Below, piece by piece: positions 26,465 to 35,657 of a stretch of DNA of 64,000 nt. The DNA lies in assembly GCF_000376805.1 (NCBI RefSeq), contig NZ_AQXT01000002.1, forward strand, positions 2,604,001 through 2,668,000. Direction: 5' to 3'. Numbering within the stretch: position 1 is the stretch's first letter; every line of letters starts with the position of its first letter. The position numbers and the translations under genes were made by a program. This DNA comes from Henriciella marina DSM 19595 (GTDB lineage: Bacteria > Pseudomonadota > Alphaproteobacteria > Caulobacterales > Hyphomonadaceae). Below the pieces are notes generated by a model, which saw only the letters and a program-made list of their open reading frames with translations, was not told where the DNA came from and did no database searches.

Positions 26465-27628
26465 TCAGCTGGCCTCGGCGTTCGCCAGAGCCTCGCGGCG
26501 CTTGTCGGCAGCGGATTTCTTCACGCTTTCTGAGCGAAGCTGGCCGCAGGCAGCGAAGATGTCCCGGCCGCGCGGTGTACGGATCGGAGAGGCATAGCCC
26601 GCCCGGTTCACTATTTCCGCGAAGGCTTCAATCGTTTCCCAGTCAGAACATTCATACGGGCTGTTCGGCCACGGGTTGAACGGGATGAGATTGATCTTGG
26701 CAGGCACGCCGCGCAACAGCCGGACAAGGTCGCGTGCCTCTGCCAGCGAGTCGTTCACGCCCTTCAGCATGACATATTCGAATGTAACACGCCTGGAGTT
26801 GCCAATATCCGGATAGGCGCGGATGGCATCGAACAGCGTCTGAAGATCATACTTCCTGTTGATCGGGACGATCTCATCGCGAAGATCGTCGCGCACAGCA
26901 TGAAGCGAGATGGCCAGCATCGCGCCCGTGCGTTCACCAAGTTCCGGGATCTTTGGCGCAACGCCAGCGGTCGACACGGTTATGCGGCGCCGGCCCAGCG
27001 CGATGCCGTCGCCGTCTGTAATCGTGTCGATCGCCTCGGCGACATTATCCAGATTGTAGAGCGGCTCACCCATGCCCATGAAGACAATATTGGTGAGCTT
27101 GCGGTTCTCCATGGAAGAGGGCCATTCGGCGAGCTCGTCACGCGCGATGAGGATCTGATTGACGATCTCCTGCGCGGTAAGATTTCGCACGAGTTTCTGC
27201 GTGCCGGTATGGCAGAAGGTGCAATTCAGTGTGCAGCCGACCTGGCTGGAAACGCACAGCGCGCCAGAGCGGCCAACGTCCGGAATGTAGACGCTTTCGC
27301 CTTCCACGCCTGGCTGAAAACGGGTCAGCCATTTCTGCGTGCCATCGACCGACACCCTGTGTTCGGCAATTTCAGGCCGCGTCAGGATGTATTTCTCGGC
27401 GAGTTCTGCGCGTAATTCCTTCGCAATATCGGTCATGCTGGCAAAGTCCTGAACGCCGAAATGATGCATCCAGCGGCGGAGCTGCTTGGCGCGCATCCCG
27501 GCCTTCTTCGGATCGAGACCAAGCGTCTCCATCTCTGCCTTGAGGGCGGGGATGGACAGGCCTGCCAGCGACTTCGGTGAAGAAGCGCTTGCATTGACGC
27601 CGCGTGAAAGGTCCAGAGCTTGTTTCAT
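26465..27628 (-). CDS. rlmN: Dual-specificity 23S rRNA/tRNA adenine C2-methyltransferase
   Basis: A 387-residue radical-SAM enzyme. The cluster motif is C132-TLN-C136-TF-C139, the methyl-carrying pair is Cys125 (ALCVSSQ) and the C-terminal Cys in IFAACGQL, and substrate segments include [10 protein letters not shown]. It methylates A2503 of 23S rRNA and A37 of some tRNAs. ATG 27628 is chosen; a GTG 18 bases earlier lies too close to its ribosome site. It is convergent with the TAXI gene, 13 bases apart. Confidence 0.96.
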   Translation of the reverse strand: MKQALDLSRGVNASASSPKSLAGLSIPALKAEMETLGLDPKKAGMRAKQLRRWMHHFGVQDFASMTDIAKELRAELAEKYILTRPEIAEHRVSVDGTQKWLTRFQPGVEGESVYIPDVGRSGALCVSSQVGCTLNCTFCHTGTQKLVRNLTAQEIVNQILIARDELAEWPSSMENRKLTNIVFMGMGEPLYNLDNVAEAIDTITDGDGIALGRRRITVSTAGVAPKIPELGERTGAMLAISLHAVRDDLRDEIVPINRKYDLQTLFDAIRAYPDIGNSRRVTFEYVMLKGVNDSLAEARDLVRLLRGVPAKINLIPFNPWPNSPYECSDWETIEAFAEIVNRAGYASPIRTPRGRDIFAACGQLRSESVKKSAADKRREALANAEAS

Positions 27629-27734
27629 GGCGGCTGCACATAGCACGTCCTGGTCAAATTTCTAAGAATTTCGGGACAGATGTGCTGCACTGCGAAACGA
27701 TAGAGAGCCGCAAAGGCTCCTCAGGGAGGAAAAT

Positions 27735-29543
27735 ATGGCCGACGGGACACCCGGAATCGATTTTGACGCTGAAAAGCTGCGCGAGCGCTATCGCGAGGAG
27801 CGCGACAAACGCCTGCGCGACGATGCCAATGAGCAATATGTCGAGATTACCGGCGAATATGCGGGCTATGTCGAAGACCCCTACATCGACAGGAAGATCG
27901 ACCGCGACCCGTTGAGCGACGACATCGATGTCGTCGTCATTGGCGGTGGCTTCGGCGGGCTGCTCGCCGGCGCGCGTCTTCGCGAAGCGGGCATCAAGAA
28001 TATTCGCATGATCGAAAAGGGCGGCAATTTCGGGGGCACCTGGTACTGGAACCGGTATCCGGGCGCGGCCTGCGATATCGAGAGCTATATCTATCTGCCG
28101 CTTCTCGAAGAAACCGGCTTCATGCCGAAAGAGAAATACACGCCGGCCCGCGAAATCCTCGAGCACAGTGCGCGGATCGCGCGGCACTATGATCTCTATG
28201 ACGATGTGCTCTTCCAGACCGAAGTGACGGGTATGCACTGGGAAGAGGATGCCAGACGCTGGCGGATTGAGACCAATCGCGGCGATGCGATGAAGGCCCG
28301 TTTCGTCATCATGTCCAATGGCCCCCTTCATCGTCCAAAGCTTCCGGGCATTCCCGGAATTCAGGACTTCAAGGGGCACACCTTCCACACCAGCCGCTGG
28401 GATTATGACTATACGGGCGGCGCCCCGGATGGCGGTCTCGACCGGATCTCCGACAGGCGGATCGGCATTATCGGCACCGGCGCGACATCGGTACAATGCG
28501 TCCCTCACCTTGGTGCGGGCGCCAAGGAGCTTTTCGTGTTCCAGCGCACGCCAAGCTCAATTGATGTGCGAGATAACAGGGCGACGGACCCGGACTGGGA
28601 AAAATCGCTGGAGCCAGGCTGGCAGAAGAAGCGGATGGACAATTTCAACATCCTAGTCTCCGGCGGCTATCAGCCTGAAGACCTCGTTCAGGATGGATGG
28701 ACCGACATCATCCGGAACCTGCTCTACATTGCCAGCAAGCAGGACGGCAAACAGCTAACGGCCGCTGAGCTTGAAGAGATCGGCGAGCTTGCCGACTTCA
28801 AGAAAATGGAAGCGATCCGTGCCCGTGTGGACGAGATTGTGGCCGACGAGGAGACAGCTGAAGCGCTGAAACCCTGGTATCGCCAGTTCTGCAAGCGCCC
28901 GTGCTTCCACGATGATTACCTGGCGACGTTCAATCGCGAGAGCGTTCACCTCGTCGACACGGACGGCAAGGGCGTCGACCGGATCACCGAAAAAGGCGTC
29001 GTCGTCGCTGGCAAGGAGTATGAACTCGACTGTCTGATCTACGCGACCGGGTTTGAGGTCGGTACCAGCTATACGCGCCGGTCGGGCTATGAGCTTTACG
29101 GCCGGGGCGGCAAGTCACTTTCGGACACGTGGGAAAGCGGCGTCGGCAGCCTTCATGGCATGTTCGTGCGCGATTTTCCGAACGTCTTCGTCATGGGCGG
29201 CGCGCAGGCAGCTTTTACGGCCAATTATCCGCACCAGCTTGATGAGCAGGCGGTGCACCTTGGCTATATCCTGTCGCGCGCTTTCGATGAGGGTCTTGTG
29301 CAGATCGAACCAGAGGAGAAGGCCCAGTCGGAATGGGTGGAAACGATCATCTCCAAGGCGCAGATGCGCGAGAAGTTTCTCGCTGAATGCACGCCCGGCT
29401 ATTACAATAATGAAGGCCAGATCGCCGCGCGCGCCCGCCAGAACTCATTCTATGGCGGAGGGTCGATGGAATATTTCTCCATCCTCAAGGACTGGCGCGA
29501 AGCCGGCGATCTTGCGGGTCTTGAAGTTGAGCGGGAAAGCTAG
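27735..29543 (+). CDS. Baeyer-Villiger monooxygenase with N-terminal extension
   Basis: A 602-residue type I Baeyer-Villiger monooxygenase. After a roughly 60-residue helical extension come GGGFGG (70-75), FGGTWYWNRYPGAACDIES (99-117), the family fingerprint FKGHTFHTSRWD (212-223) and the NADPH-binding GTGATS (247-252). These enzymes convert ketones to esters or lactones using NADPH and oxygen, as in degradation of cyclic or steroid ketones. CAGGGAGGAAAAT precedes the ATG. It is clearly of a different subgroup from the 488-residue enzyme at 10 kb. Confidence 0.93.
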   Translation: MADGTPGIDFDAEKLRERYREERDKRLRDDANEQYVEITGEYAGYVEDPYIDRKIDRDPLSDDIDVVVIGGGFGGLLAGARLREAGIKNIRMIEKGGNFGGTWYWNRYPGAACDIESYIYLPLLEETGFMPKEKYTPAREILEHSARIARHYDLYDDVLFQTEVTGMHWEEDARRWRIETNRGDAMKARFVIMSNGPLHRPKLPGIPGIQDFKGHTFHTSRWDYDYTGGAPDGGLDRISDRRIGIIGTGATSVQCVPHLGAGAKELFVFQRTPSSIDVRDNRATDPDWEKSLEPGWQKKRMDNFNILVSGGYQPEDLVQDGWTDIIRNLLYIASKQDGKQLTAAELEEIGELADFKKMEAIRARVDEIVADEETAEALKPWYRQFCKRPCFHDDYLATFNRESVHLVDTDGKGVDRITEKGVVVAGKEYELDCLIYATGFEVGTSYTRRSGYELYGRGGKSLSDTWESGVGSLHGMFVRDFPNVFVMGGAQAAFTANYPHQLDEQAVHLGYILSRAFDEGLVQIEPEEKAQSEWVETIISKAQMREKFLAECTPGYYNNEGQIAARARQNSFYGGGSMEYFSILKDWREAGDLAGLEVERES

Positions 29544-29561
29544 AAGCGCCGGAGTGCGGCT

Positions 29562-30059
29562 CTAGCGACAGAGCGACGATGCTTTTTCGATAGCGTCGGC
29601 CGATCCTGACAGTGAGAAGTGGTAAGAGACCTGCGTATTGCGGGACGACACCGCTTCGACATGCAGTTCGGTGCCGCGCCGCAGCGCGTCCACGATTTGC
29701 GTATCATCGCGGTCTTGCGCAAAGGCCTCGCGGCCAACCCCGTACATGGTCCAGCCGGAGCGCCCGACCGTTGCCCGGCCTGGCAGGTCGGCGCGCAGCT
29801 CATATCCAACCTTCAGGCTGGGCTGGCTACGGGCCTGACCCGACTTCCAGTTCGACACGAAGAACCAGACATCGCCATGATTGGCCGCTTGCGGCGCTTT
29901 GTCGGTCGCTTCGGTTGCTGCATAGCAGAGCGTTTCACCGCCAACATTCTCGGTGAACACGGTCCAGTCATCATAGCGCCCGATCGCGGTGGGGGCAGCC
30001 TGTGCGAGGGGAATAAGAAGAGCGCCAGTAATGGCGGCGGTGGCGGCGAGACGGATCAT
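29562..30059 (-). CDS. Invasion-associated locus B (IalB) family protein
   Basis: A 165-residue exported protein with a signal peptide ending PLAQAA. The mature part has the IalB pattern: YDDWTVFTEN, CYAATEATD, VWFFVSNWKSG, VGYELRA and a closing Cys in SSLCR. IalB-like proteins are abundant in alphaproteobacteria; only the Bartonella member is linked to host invasion, and here a general envelope role is more likely. It is divergent from the ECF sigma gene. Confidence 0.82.
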   Translation of the reverse strand: MIRLAATAAITGALLIPLAQAAPTAIGRYDDWTVFTENVGGETLCYAATEATDKAPQAANHGDVWFFVSNWKSGQARSQPSLKVGYELRADLPGRATVGRSGWTMYGVGREAFAQDRDDTQIVDALRRGTELHVEAVSSRNTQVSYHFSLSGSADAIEKASSLCR

Positions 30060-30229
30060 GTTCGGGTCTGTCCAGAATTATTGGAATGAGTGTACGTGAC
30101 TGTAAGTGGCCCAGACTGACTAAAGGTTAAGGCGGAATTTTGACGGGCAACCGATCACGGAATCGAGAGCAGCCTTATCAAAGGTTGCATAAGCGGTGAT
30201 GCGTACAGATAATAGGTGTGCCGCCAACT

Positions 30230-30817
30230 ATGGATAGCCGATTGTCTGTTGCTCGAATTGATCAGGTACAGGACGCGCGCGCGCTGCATGCAGACTGTAT
30301 GCGCCGAATATCCGATTTTGGCGACCGGCGCGCCTTCGGCATTCTGTTTGAATTTTTCGGGCCGCGTCTGAAAACATATCTGATGCGCATGGGCGCGCGC
30401 GATGCTCAGGCCGAAGAGATCGTACAGGATGTCATGCTGACGGTCTGGCGAAAGGCGGGTCAGTTCGACCCTGACCAGGCGTCCGTCTCGACATGGATTT
30501 TCCGTATCGCCCGCAACCGGCAGATCGATCTCTTCCGAAGATCGTCGAAACCGGAGCTTTCCCCCGATGAGCCGATGTTGCAACCTGCGCCCGAGCAGGC
30601 GCCGTTCGATACATTGTCGCAGGCCCAGCTCGAGGCCCATGTCCGCGACAAGCTGACCGTGCTTCCAGCCGAGCAGCTGGAGCTTCTGAAGGCTGCGTTC
30701 TATGATGGCATGTCCCACGCCGAAATTGCCGCCGAATTCAATCTGCCGCTTGGGACAGTTAAATCACGTATCCGTCTCGCCTTTGACAAATTGCGTGGTG
30801 TCATCAGACGGGAATAA
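30230..30817 (+). CDS. ECF sigma factor of the RpoE/ChrR type
   Basis: A 195-residue ECF sigma factor. Region 2 contains DRRAFGILFEFFGPRLKTYL, ARDAQAEEIVQDVMLTVW and STWIFRIARNRQIDLFRR; region 4 ends MSHAEIAAEFNLPLGTVKSR. The partner gene downstream is of the ChrR type, as in the singlet-oxygen-responsive RpoE-ChrR system of Rhodobacter. ATG 30230 is used; a GTG 12 bases upstream is possible. A matching autoregulated promoter could not be identified with confidence. Confidence 0.9.
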   Translation: MDSRLSVARIDQVQDARALHADCMRRISDFGDRRAFGILFEFFGPRLKTYLMRMGARDAQAEEIVQDVMLTVWRKAGQFDPDQASVSTWIFRIARNRQIDLFRRSSKPELSPDEPMLQPAPEQAPFDTLSQAQLEAHVRDKLTVLPAEQLELLKAAFYDGMSHAEIAAEFNLPLGTVKSRIRLAFDKLRGVIRRE

Positions 30818-30926
30818 TCTGCAGTCTACACACGTCCTGCCTGCATTTTCTTGACCTTCTTGACGGGTGCCCAATATCGGGTCCCTAGAACGAACATGTT
30901 ATGGATTTCTAAGAGGCAGTCGCGGT

Positions 30927-31601
30927 TTGCAGGAGCATACGCCCCAACTTTCAGAGCTTTATGCAGCCTATGCTGCCGGAACGCTTAGCCCGTCATTCAA
31001 GCTGCTCGTCGAAACACAGGCGGCGATCCGACCTGATATCAGGCAGGATCTGCGAGAGTCCGAACTCCTCTCCGGCATCTTTCTGGAGCGCGAGCAGCCA
31101 GAAGCGCTCGCGCCCAATGCATTCGAAAAGACGTTGCGCGCCATCGATGTGCTCGAGGACGAGACAGACAGCGCACAAGCAGCGCACCTTGCCAATGAGC
31201 GCCTTTCTGAAATCCTCGACCTGCCAGAACCCCTTCGCGAGAAGGCGCTGGAGTCCTGTCTGCGCGGCGGCTGGAAGCGGATGACGAGCGGTGTGAAGCG
31301 TCTCGATATCGCTGAGTCTGCCTCAAGTCACATTCATCTTTACCGCATCAGCCCGGGCGCCACCGTTCCAAGCCATTCTCACTATGGCAATGAGCTGACC
31401 CTCGTCCTTCAAGGCGGCTTCAGTGATGAAACGGGCAGTTATGGTCCTGGCGATATTTCCTGCAAGACGCCGGAAGATACGCACTCACCCGTTGGCGATG
31501 ATGATGGTGTCTGCATTGCCCTCGCCGTCAGCGAAGGCGGCATGCAGTTCAAAGGCATGCTCGGCATCCTGCAGAAGGTCTTCGCGCGCCGTCCCTCTTA
31601 G
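30927..31601 (+). CDS. ChrR-type cupin anti-sigma factor missing the N-terminal zinc site
   Basis: A 224-residue ChrR-like protein. A TTG start at 30927, behind AAGAGG, gives the family N-terminus QEHTPQLSELYAAYAAGTL. In ChrR the anti-sigma domain binds zinc through His6, His31, Cys35 and Cys38; here the corresponding residues are His4, Gln31, Arg35 and Ile38. The C-terminal cupin keeps its complete metal set: His150, His152, Glu156 and His186, with the same spacing as ChrR. It follows the ECF gene by 109 bases, an unusually long gap. The anti-sigma role is inferred from family and position. Confidence 0.88.
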   Translation: MQEHTPQLSELYAAYAAGTLSPSFKLLVETQAAIRPDIRQDLRESELLSGIFLEREQPEALAPNAFEKTLRAIDVLEDETDSAQAAHLANERLSEILDLPEPLREKALESCLRGGWKRMTSGVKRLDIAESASSHIHLYRISPGATVPSHSHYGNELTLVLQGGFSDETGSYGPGDISCKTPEDTHSPVGDDDGVCIALAVSEGGMQFKGMLGILQKVFARRPS

Positions 31602-31610
31602 GAGGCTGCC

Positions 31611-31961
31611 TCAGGAAGACTTGTTGCTGCTGATGATCTCGAATTTTCGGGTTTCAAAGACCTTGAGTACGGTCTTGATCTCGTGCCCGCGTTTCAGCAC
31701 CTGATCCTGGCTGCCATAGACGACATAGGCCCCTTGCTGGTTTCGGAGGGCGGGAACTTTCTCGATCCGCCAGGTCGGTGCCTCGGCGTGGCGCCGGAAG
31801 ATTGCAAAGACGGCATAGTCCTCGAACATCCCGATGGCATAATCGCGTGCCTGTCCCGCCATGACCATCTTTCCGTATACGTCGAGGATGGCCGACATCT
31901 CTGTGCGGTGAAACGCGGTTTTCGGTGATCTCGCTGAACGAAGCGGTGTTACGCTACCCAT
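31611..31961 (-). CDS. DUF2794 family protein
   Basis: A 116-residue protein with FHRTEMSAILDVYGKMVMAG, ARDYAIGMFEDYAVFAIFRR, WRIEKVPAL and QVLKRGHEIKTVLKVF. This is the DUF2794 family, widespread in alphaproteobacteria and of unknown function. ATG 31961 is chosen; a TTG 36 bases upstream is possible, and the ribosome site is not clear for either. It is convergent with the ChrR-like gene, 9 bases apart. Confidence 0.78.
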   Translation of the reverse strand: MGSVTPLRSARSPKTAFHRTEMSAILDVYGKMVMAGQARDYAIGMFEDYAVFAIFRRHAEAPTWRIEKVPALRNQQGAYVVYGSQDQVLKRGHEIKTVLKVFETRKFEIISSNKSS

Positions 31962-32290
31962 GGATGCTGAAACGTCTCCCTTGCTCAACCTGTCCAATCT
32001 GACTCATTTGTAATGAGAAAGACAGGTTTTAGCCGTATTCTGGCCTTGTCGCAGCCAACGATTGAAGCCAGTTTGCAATTGTCGGATGACGGTGTCCAGC
32101 AGGTTTCCCGGACCCATCAGCCCCCCCAGCCCCCCGGGCTTCCTGTTACCGTTGTCCGACAACTTCCCCTTTACAATCAGCCAATCGATCCGAGCGCGCT
32201 TATGCGTGGCAGGCTTCTGCTTTTTCGCCTCTGGTCAGCGCCTGTTCGGGCCGCTAGTCAGACACGCGGTGAACCGCTACGGGTCCTGAC
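31962..32290. other. 329-bp region upstream of the Gld-like operon
   Basis: No supported gene. It should contain the divergent promoters of the DUF2794 gene and the ABC operon. A 96-codon plus-strand frame is present but its composition does not look coding. Runs of C near 32130 are notable, but I see no hairpin or operator I can support. Confidence 0.5.
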
Positions 32291-33016
32291 ATGCTCGAAC
32301 TGAAGCAGCTTTCGAAATCCTTTTCAGGCCAGACAGCGGTCAATGCTGTCAGCTTCAGCCTTGAGAAGGGTGAAGTTCTCGGCTTTCTCGGCCAGAACGG
32401 CGCGGGCAAGTCAACCACGATGCGGATCGTCGCCGGCGTAATAGAGCCGGACCGCGGCGACGTGCTTATTGCAGGCCATTCGATCATTTCAGACCGCCGC
32501 GAGGCACAACGCCACCTCGGCTTCCTGCCTGAAGGCGCACCGCTTTATCCTGACATGACACCGCGCGATTTTCTGAACTTTCTCTGCGCAGCTCACAGGA
32601 TTGGCCGCAAGGATTGCAAGACCGCGATCGAACGCGTTATCGCCGATGCCAGGATCAGCGACGTTATGTCGAAGCGTATTTCGGCGCTCTCAAAGGGCTA
32701 TCGCCGCCGGGTCGGGCTTGCTGGGGCTCTCCTGCATAATCCAGATGTCCTTGTTCTCGATGAGCCAACCGATGGCCTCGATCCGATCCAGAAACAGGCT
32801 GTGCGCGCGCTGATCTCGCGCATGGCAAAGGACAAGGCGATCCTGATCTCAACCCATACGCTTGAGGAAGTGCCTGCGATGTGCACCCGCGCCGTTGTTA
32901 TCGACCGTGGGCAGATCATTGCCGATGGCACGCCCACCGAGCTTGCCGCGCGATCAAAAGACGGGCTTGAGCAGACCTTCATCGATCTTGTCGCACGCCA
33001 GGAGACAAACGCCTGA
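32291..33016 (+). CDS. GldA-like ABC transporter ATPase
   Basis: A 241-residue ABC ATPase with Walker A GQNGAGKST (34-42), signature LSKGYRRRVGLAGALL, Walker B VLVLDEPTDGLDP and the His switch ISTHTLEEV. It is of the GldA/CcmA/NatA export class. It opens a four-gene operon: the permease start overlaps its stop by one base (TGATG). It energises the membrane protein encoded next. No separate regulator is nearby. Confidence 0.9.
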   Translation: MLELKQLSKSFSGQTAVNAVSFSLEKGEVLGFLGQNGAGKSTTMRIVAGVIEPDRGDVLIAGHSIISDRREAQRHLGFLPEGAPLYPDMTPRDFLNFLCAAHRIGRKDCKTAIERVIADARISDVMSKRISALSKGYRRRVGLAGALLHNPDVLVLDEPTDGLDPIQKQAVRALISRMAKDKAILISTHTLEEVPAMCTRAVVIDRGQIIADGTPTELAARSKDGLEQTFIDLVARQETNA

Positions 33017-33780
33017 TGGGGGGGCTTGTGCGCGATATCCTGACCAGCCTGCGGGCGAGCTATATGCGAGAGCTGCGCGCCTATTTCGCGACGCCGCTCG
33101 CCTACGTTTTCATTGCAATCTTCCTGATGCTGGTCGGCGTCTTCACATGGGAGGCATCGCGCTTCTTCGATACCGGCCTCGCCGATCTCCAGCCGTTCTT
33201 TTACTGGCATCCCTGGCTCTACATGATCTTCCTGCCAGCTCTTTCCATGCGGCTCTGGGCGGATGAAACGGCGTTCGGCACCTCAGAGCTCCTGCTCTCT
33301 CTGCCAGTCAGCCTGTTCGGCCTTGCGTCCGGCAAACTGCTGGCAGCCTGGACCGTCGCAGGGCTTTCGCTCGCTCTGACCTTCCCGATGTGGATCACCG
33401 TCAATTATCTCGGCACGCCCGATAATGGCGCCATCGCAATCACCTATCTGACGAGCCTGCTTATGGCGGGGGCCTTCCTGTCGATTGGCGCGGCGATGTC
33501 CTCGCTCTTCTCCAGTCAGGTGCTGGCCTACATTGCCGGTATAGTAGTCGCGTTTGTTTTCACCGCAGCGGGCTGGCCAATGCTGGTCGGCGCGATCTCC
33601 GGCGTGCTGGGTCCGGCGGCCGGTGACCTCTTCGCGCAATTCTCGTTCCTCACCTATTTCGAAACCGCGCAGCGCGGTGTGCTGGAGCTGCGGGCATTGC
33701 TCTATTTTGCCGGCGTTATTCTGGTCTGGCTGGCGCTCAACACGATCTGGGTGGCAAACAAGCGGGCGGTGGCCCCATGA
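33016..33780 (+). CDS. GldF-like ABC-2 permease
   Basis: A 254-residue membrane protein with six predicted helices and the ABC-2 feature of a long amphipathic N-terminal segment (RELRAYFATPLAYVFIAIF). The FLPALSMRLWADETAFGTSELLLSLPV segment resembles the GldF/NosY permease family. It overlaps the ATPase gene by 1 base and the next gene by 4, so the three are translationally coupled. GTG starts or an internal ATG at 33064 cannot be excluded. Confidence 0.87.
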   Translation: MGGLVRDILTSLRASYMRELRAYFATPLAYVFIAIFLMLVGVFTWEASRFFDTGLADLQPFFYWHPWLYMIFLPALSMRLWADETAFGTSELLLSLPVSLFGLASGKLLAAWTVAGLSLALTFPMWITVNYLGTPDNGAIAITYLTSLLMAGAFLSIGAAMSSLFSSQVLAYIAGIVVAFVFTAAGWPMLVGAISGVLGPAAGDLFAQFSFLTYFETAQRGVLELRALLYFAGVILVWLALNTIWVANKRAVAP

Positions 33781-35657
33781 CCCCACGCGCTTTCCTGCCT
33801 GCCGCCACGGCGCTGATCCTTGCGGTATTCGTTGCCGCAACGCTGATCATCTATCCGCTGACCCGGCCGGTCCGTATCGACTTCACGCAGAACCAGCTCT
33901 TCTCGCTGTCGTCGGAAACGAAGACCGTCCTCGACGAGCTGCGCGAACCGGTTGAGCTTACCTTTGTCTATACAAGACAGGTCGGTCAGGATTACCCGCA
34001 GGTGCGCGCCTATGCGTCCCGCGTCCGCGAATTGCTGGACACCTACCAGGCCGTAGCGGGCAGCGCGCTCCGCATAGAGGAAATTGACCCGCAGCCCTTC
34101 TCGCAGGCCGAGGATGAGGCGCTGGCAGCAGGCATACAGGCCGTCGATTCCGAGGGCGATGACCCACTTTATTTCGGGATCATCGGCCGCAATACGGTTG
34201 ATGAGCAACGCGTCCTCGCCTTCCTGTCGCCCGATCAGGAAGAGACGCTGGAATATGACCTGACCCGCCTCATTGCCCGGCTTGATCGTCCGGACCCGCC
34301 GATGGTCGGCGTGCTGACGACGCTTCCGGGGATGCAGGAAGAGGGCGGTTACACGCTCTTGCGAGAGATGGACCGCACCTTCGATGTCGTTCAGGTCAAC
34401 GAAGACTTCTTCTCTCTGCCAGATGGGATGGACGCGCTCATCATGATCCACTCGCCAGAGCTTTCGGACTGGCAGAGCTGGCTCATCGACCAGTTTGTTC
34501 TGCGCACGGGCCGCGTCGTCATGCTGGTCGACCCGGCCACAAAAACAGCGCCCGAAGGGCTGACCCGCCGTTCAGAGCGCCGCATTCGCTCGGACCTTGG
34601 AAGGTTTGGTCCGGTCTGGGGGGTTACGCTTTCAGACGAGGCCGTTGCGGACACGGAAACAGCGCTTCCTATCCAGGCACCAACCGGCGGCGGCCGCTCT
34701 GGCATTGTTCGCCATCCACTTTTCCTGTCGACACCCCCTGGCATGATGTCGGAAGGCAGCATCCTGACGGCTCACCTGTCGCGTGCGGTGAATTTCGCGT
34801 CCGCAGGCGCGCTTCAGCTGGAAGAGGGCTCGCCGATCACCAAAGAGGTTCTGATCGAGACGGGCACCGCGCCGTCCTGGATCGATGCGGAAACGGCTGT
34901 CACAGATATCAGTGTTGAGGACACACTCGCGCTTTACGAACCGACAGAAGGCCCGAAGGCATTGGCCGTTCGCGTCCACGGCACACTTGTCTCAGCGTTT
35001 CCGGATGGACAGCCAGACCCGGTCCTCCCTGAAGATCCGGTCATGGCAGAGTTCGCGGCGGCCGCCATTGCCGAGGCGAAGCCTCATATTGGATCGAGCG
35101 AGCGCGACGCTGAAATCCTCATCCTCTCCGACGCCGACCTCGTCGATGATGGGCTCTATGTTGACATGCATCGCCAGAGCGCCTTCGCCGACAATGGCGC
35201 GCTCATCATGAACGCCCTCGACATGATGTCAGGCGACGCCAATCTGCTCGGGCTGCGCGCGCGCGCCTCCAGTCGCCGGACCATGACGCGGGTCGAGGCG
35301 ATGCGGGACGAGGCACAAACCCGCTTCTTTGATGAACAGGCCCAGCTTGAAACACGTCTTTCGGAAGCTGAGGCACGCCTGGCTGAATTGCTTCAGGCTG
35401 ACAGCGCTGACGAAAGCGTTCTTGATCGGGCGGCGGGCGCTAATCTCTCACCGGACCAGCAGGAGGAGCTGTCGGCGCTACGCCTTGATGTCATGGAGAC
35501 CCGCGCGCGGCTCCGCTCCATCGAGCGCGACTTCAGGCGGGAGATCGACTCCCTCGAAGCCTGGTTGAAGTTCATCAACATATTTGCCGGGGCCATCATC
35601 ATCGGCGGCATAGGCATTTTTGTCTGGTGGCGCAGACGACGGACTGTGACCTCATGA
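33777..35657 (+). CDS. GldG-like ABC accessory protein
   Basis: A 626-residue protein with an N-terminal helix (about 10-25), a long periplasmic part and a C-terminal helix followed by WWRRRR. The start FTQNQLFSLSSETKTVLDEL and the region YEYDLTRLI-like (LEYDLTRLIARLDRP) match GldG/DUF4350-type accessory subunits. A helical coiled-coil segment (about residues 500-590) precedes the last membrane helix. In Flavobacterium GldA-GldF-GldG is needed for gliding; in proteobacteria the role of these systems is unknown. It overlaps both neighbours by 4 bases. Confidence 0.85.
   Translation: MTPRAFLPAATALILAVFVAATLIIYPLTRPVRIDFTQNQLFSLSSETKTVLDELREPVELTFVYTRQVGQDYPQVRAYASRVRELLDTYQAVAGSALRIEEIDPQPFSQAEDEALAAGIQAVDSEGDDPLYFGIIGRNTVDEQRVLAFLSPDQEETLEYDLTRLIARLDRPDPPMVGVLTTLPGMQEEGGYTLLREMDRTFDVVQVNEDFFSLPDGMDALIMIHSPELSDWQSWLIDQFVLRTGRVVMLVDPATKTAPEGLTRRSERRIRSDLGRFGPVWGVTLSDEAVADTETALPIQAPTGGGRSGIVRHPLFLSTPPGMMSEGSILTAHLSRAVNFASAGALQLEEGSPITKEVLIETGTAPSWIDAETAVTDISVEDTLALYEPTEGPKALAVRVHGTLVSAFPDGQPDPVLPEDPVMAEFAAAAIAEAKPHIGSSERDAEILILSDADLVDDGLYVDMHRQSAFADNGALIMNALDMMSGDANLLGLRARASSRRTMTRVEAMRDEAQTRFFDEQAQLETRLSEAEARLAELLQADSADESVLDRAAGANLSPDQQEELSALRLDVMETRARLRSIERDFRREIDSLEAWLKFINIFAGAIIIGGIGIFVWWRRRRTVTS

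Noticed and set aside
32013-32303. Possible 96-residue protein before the Gld-like operon
   Set aside because: No ribosome site, Pro/Gln/Arg-rich low-information composition, and it runs into the ATPase start.
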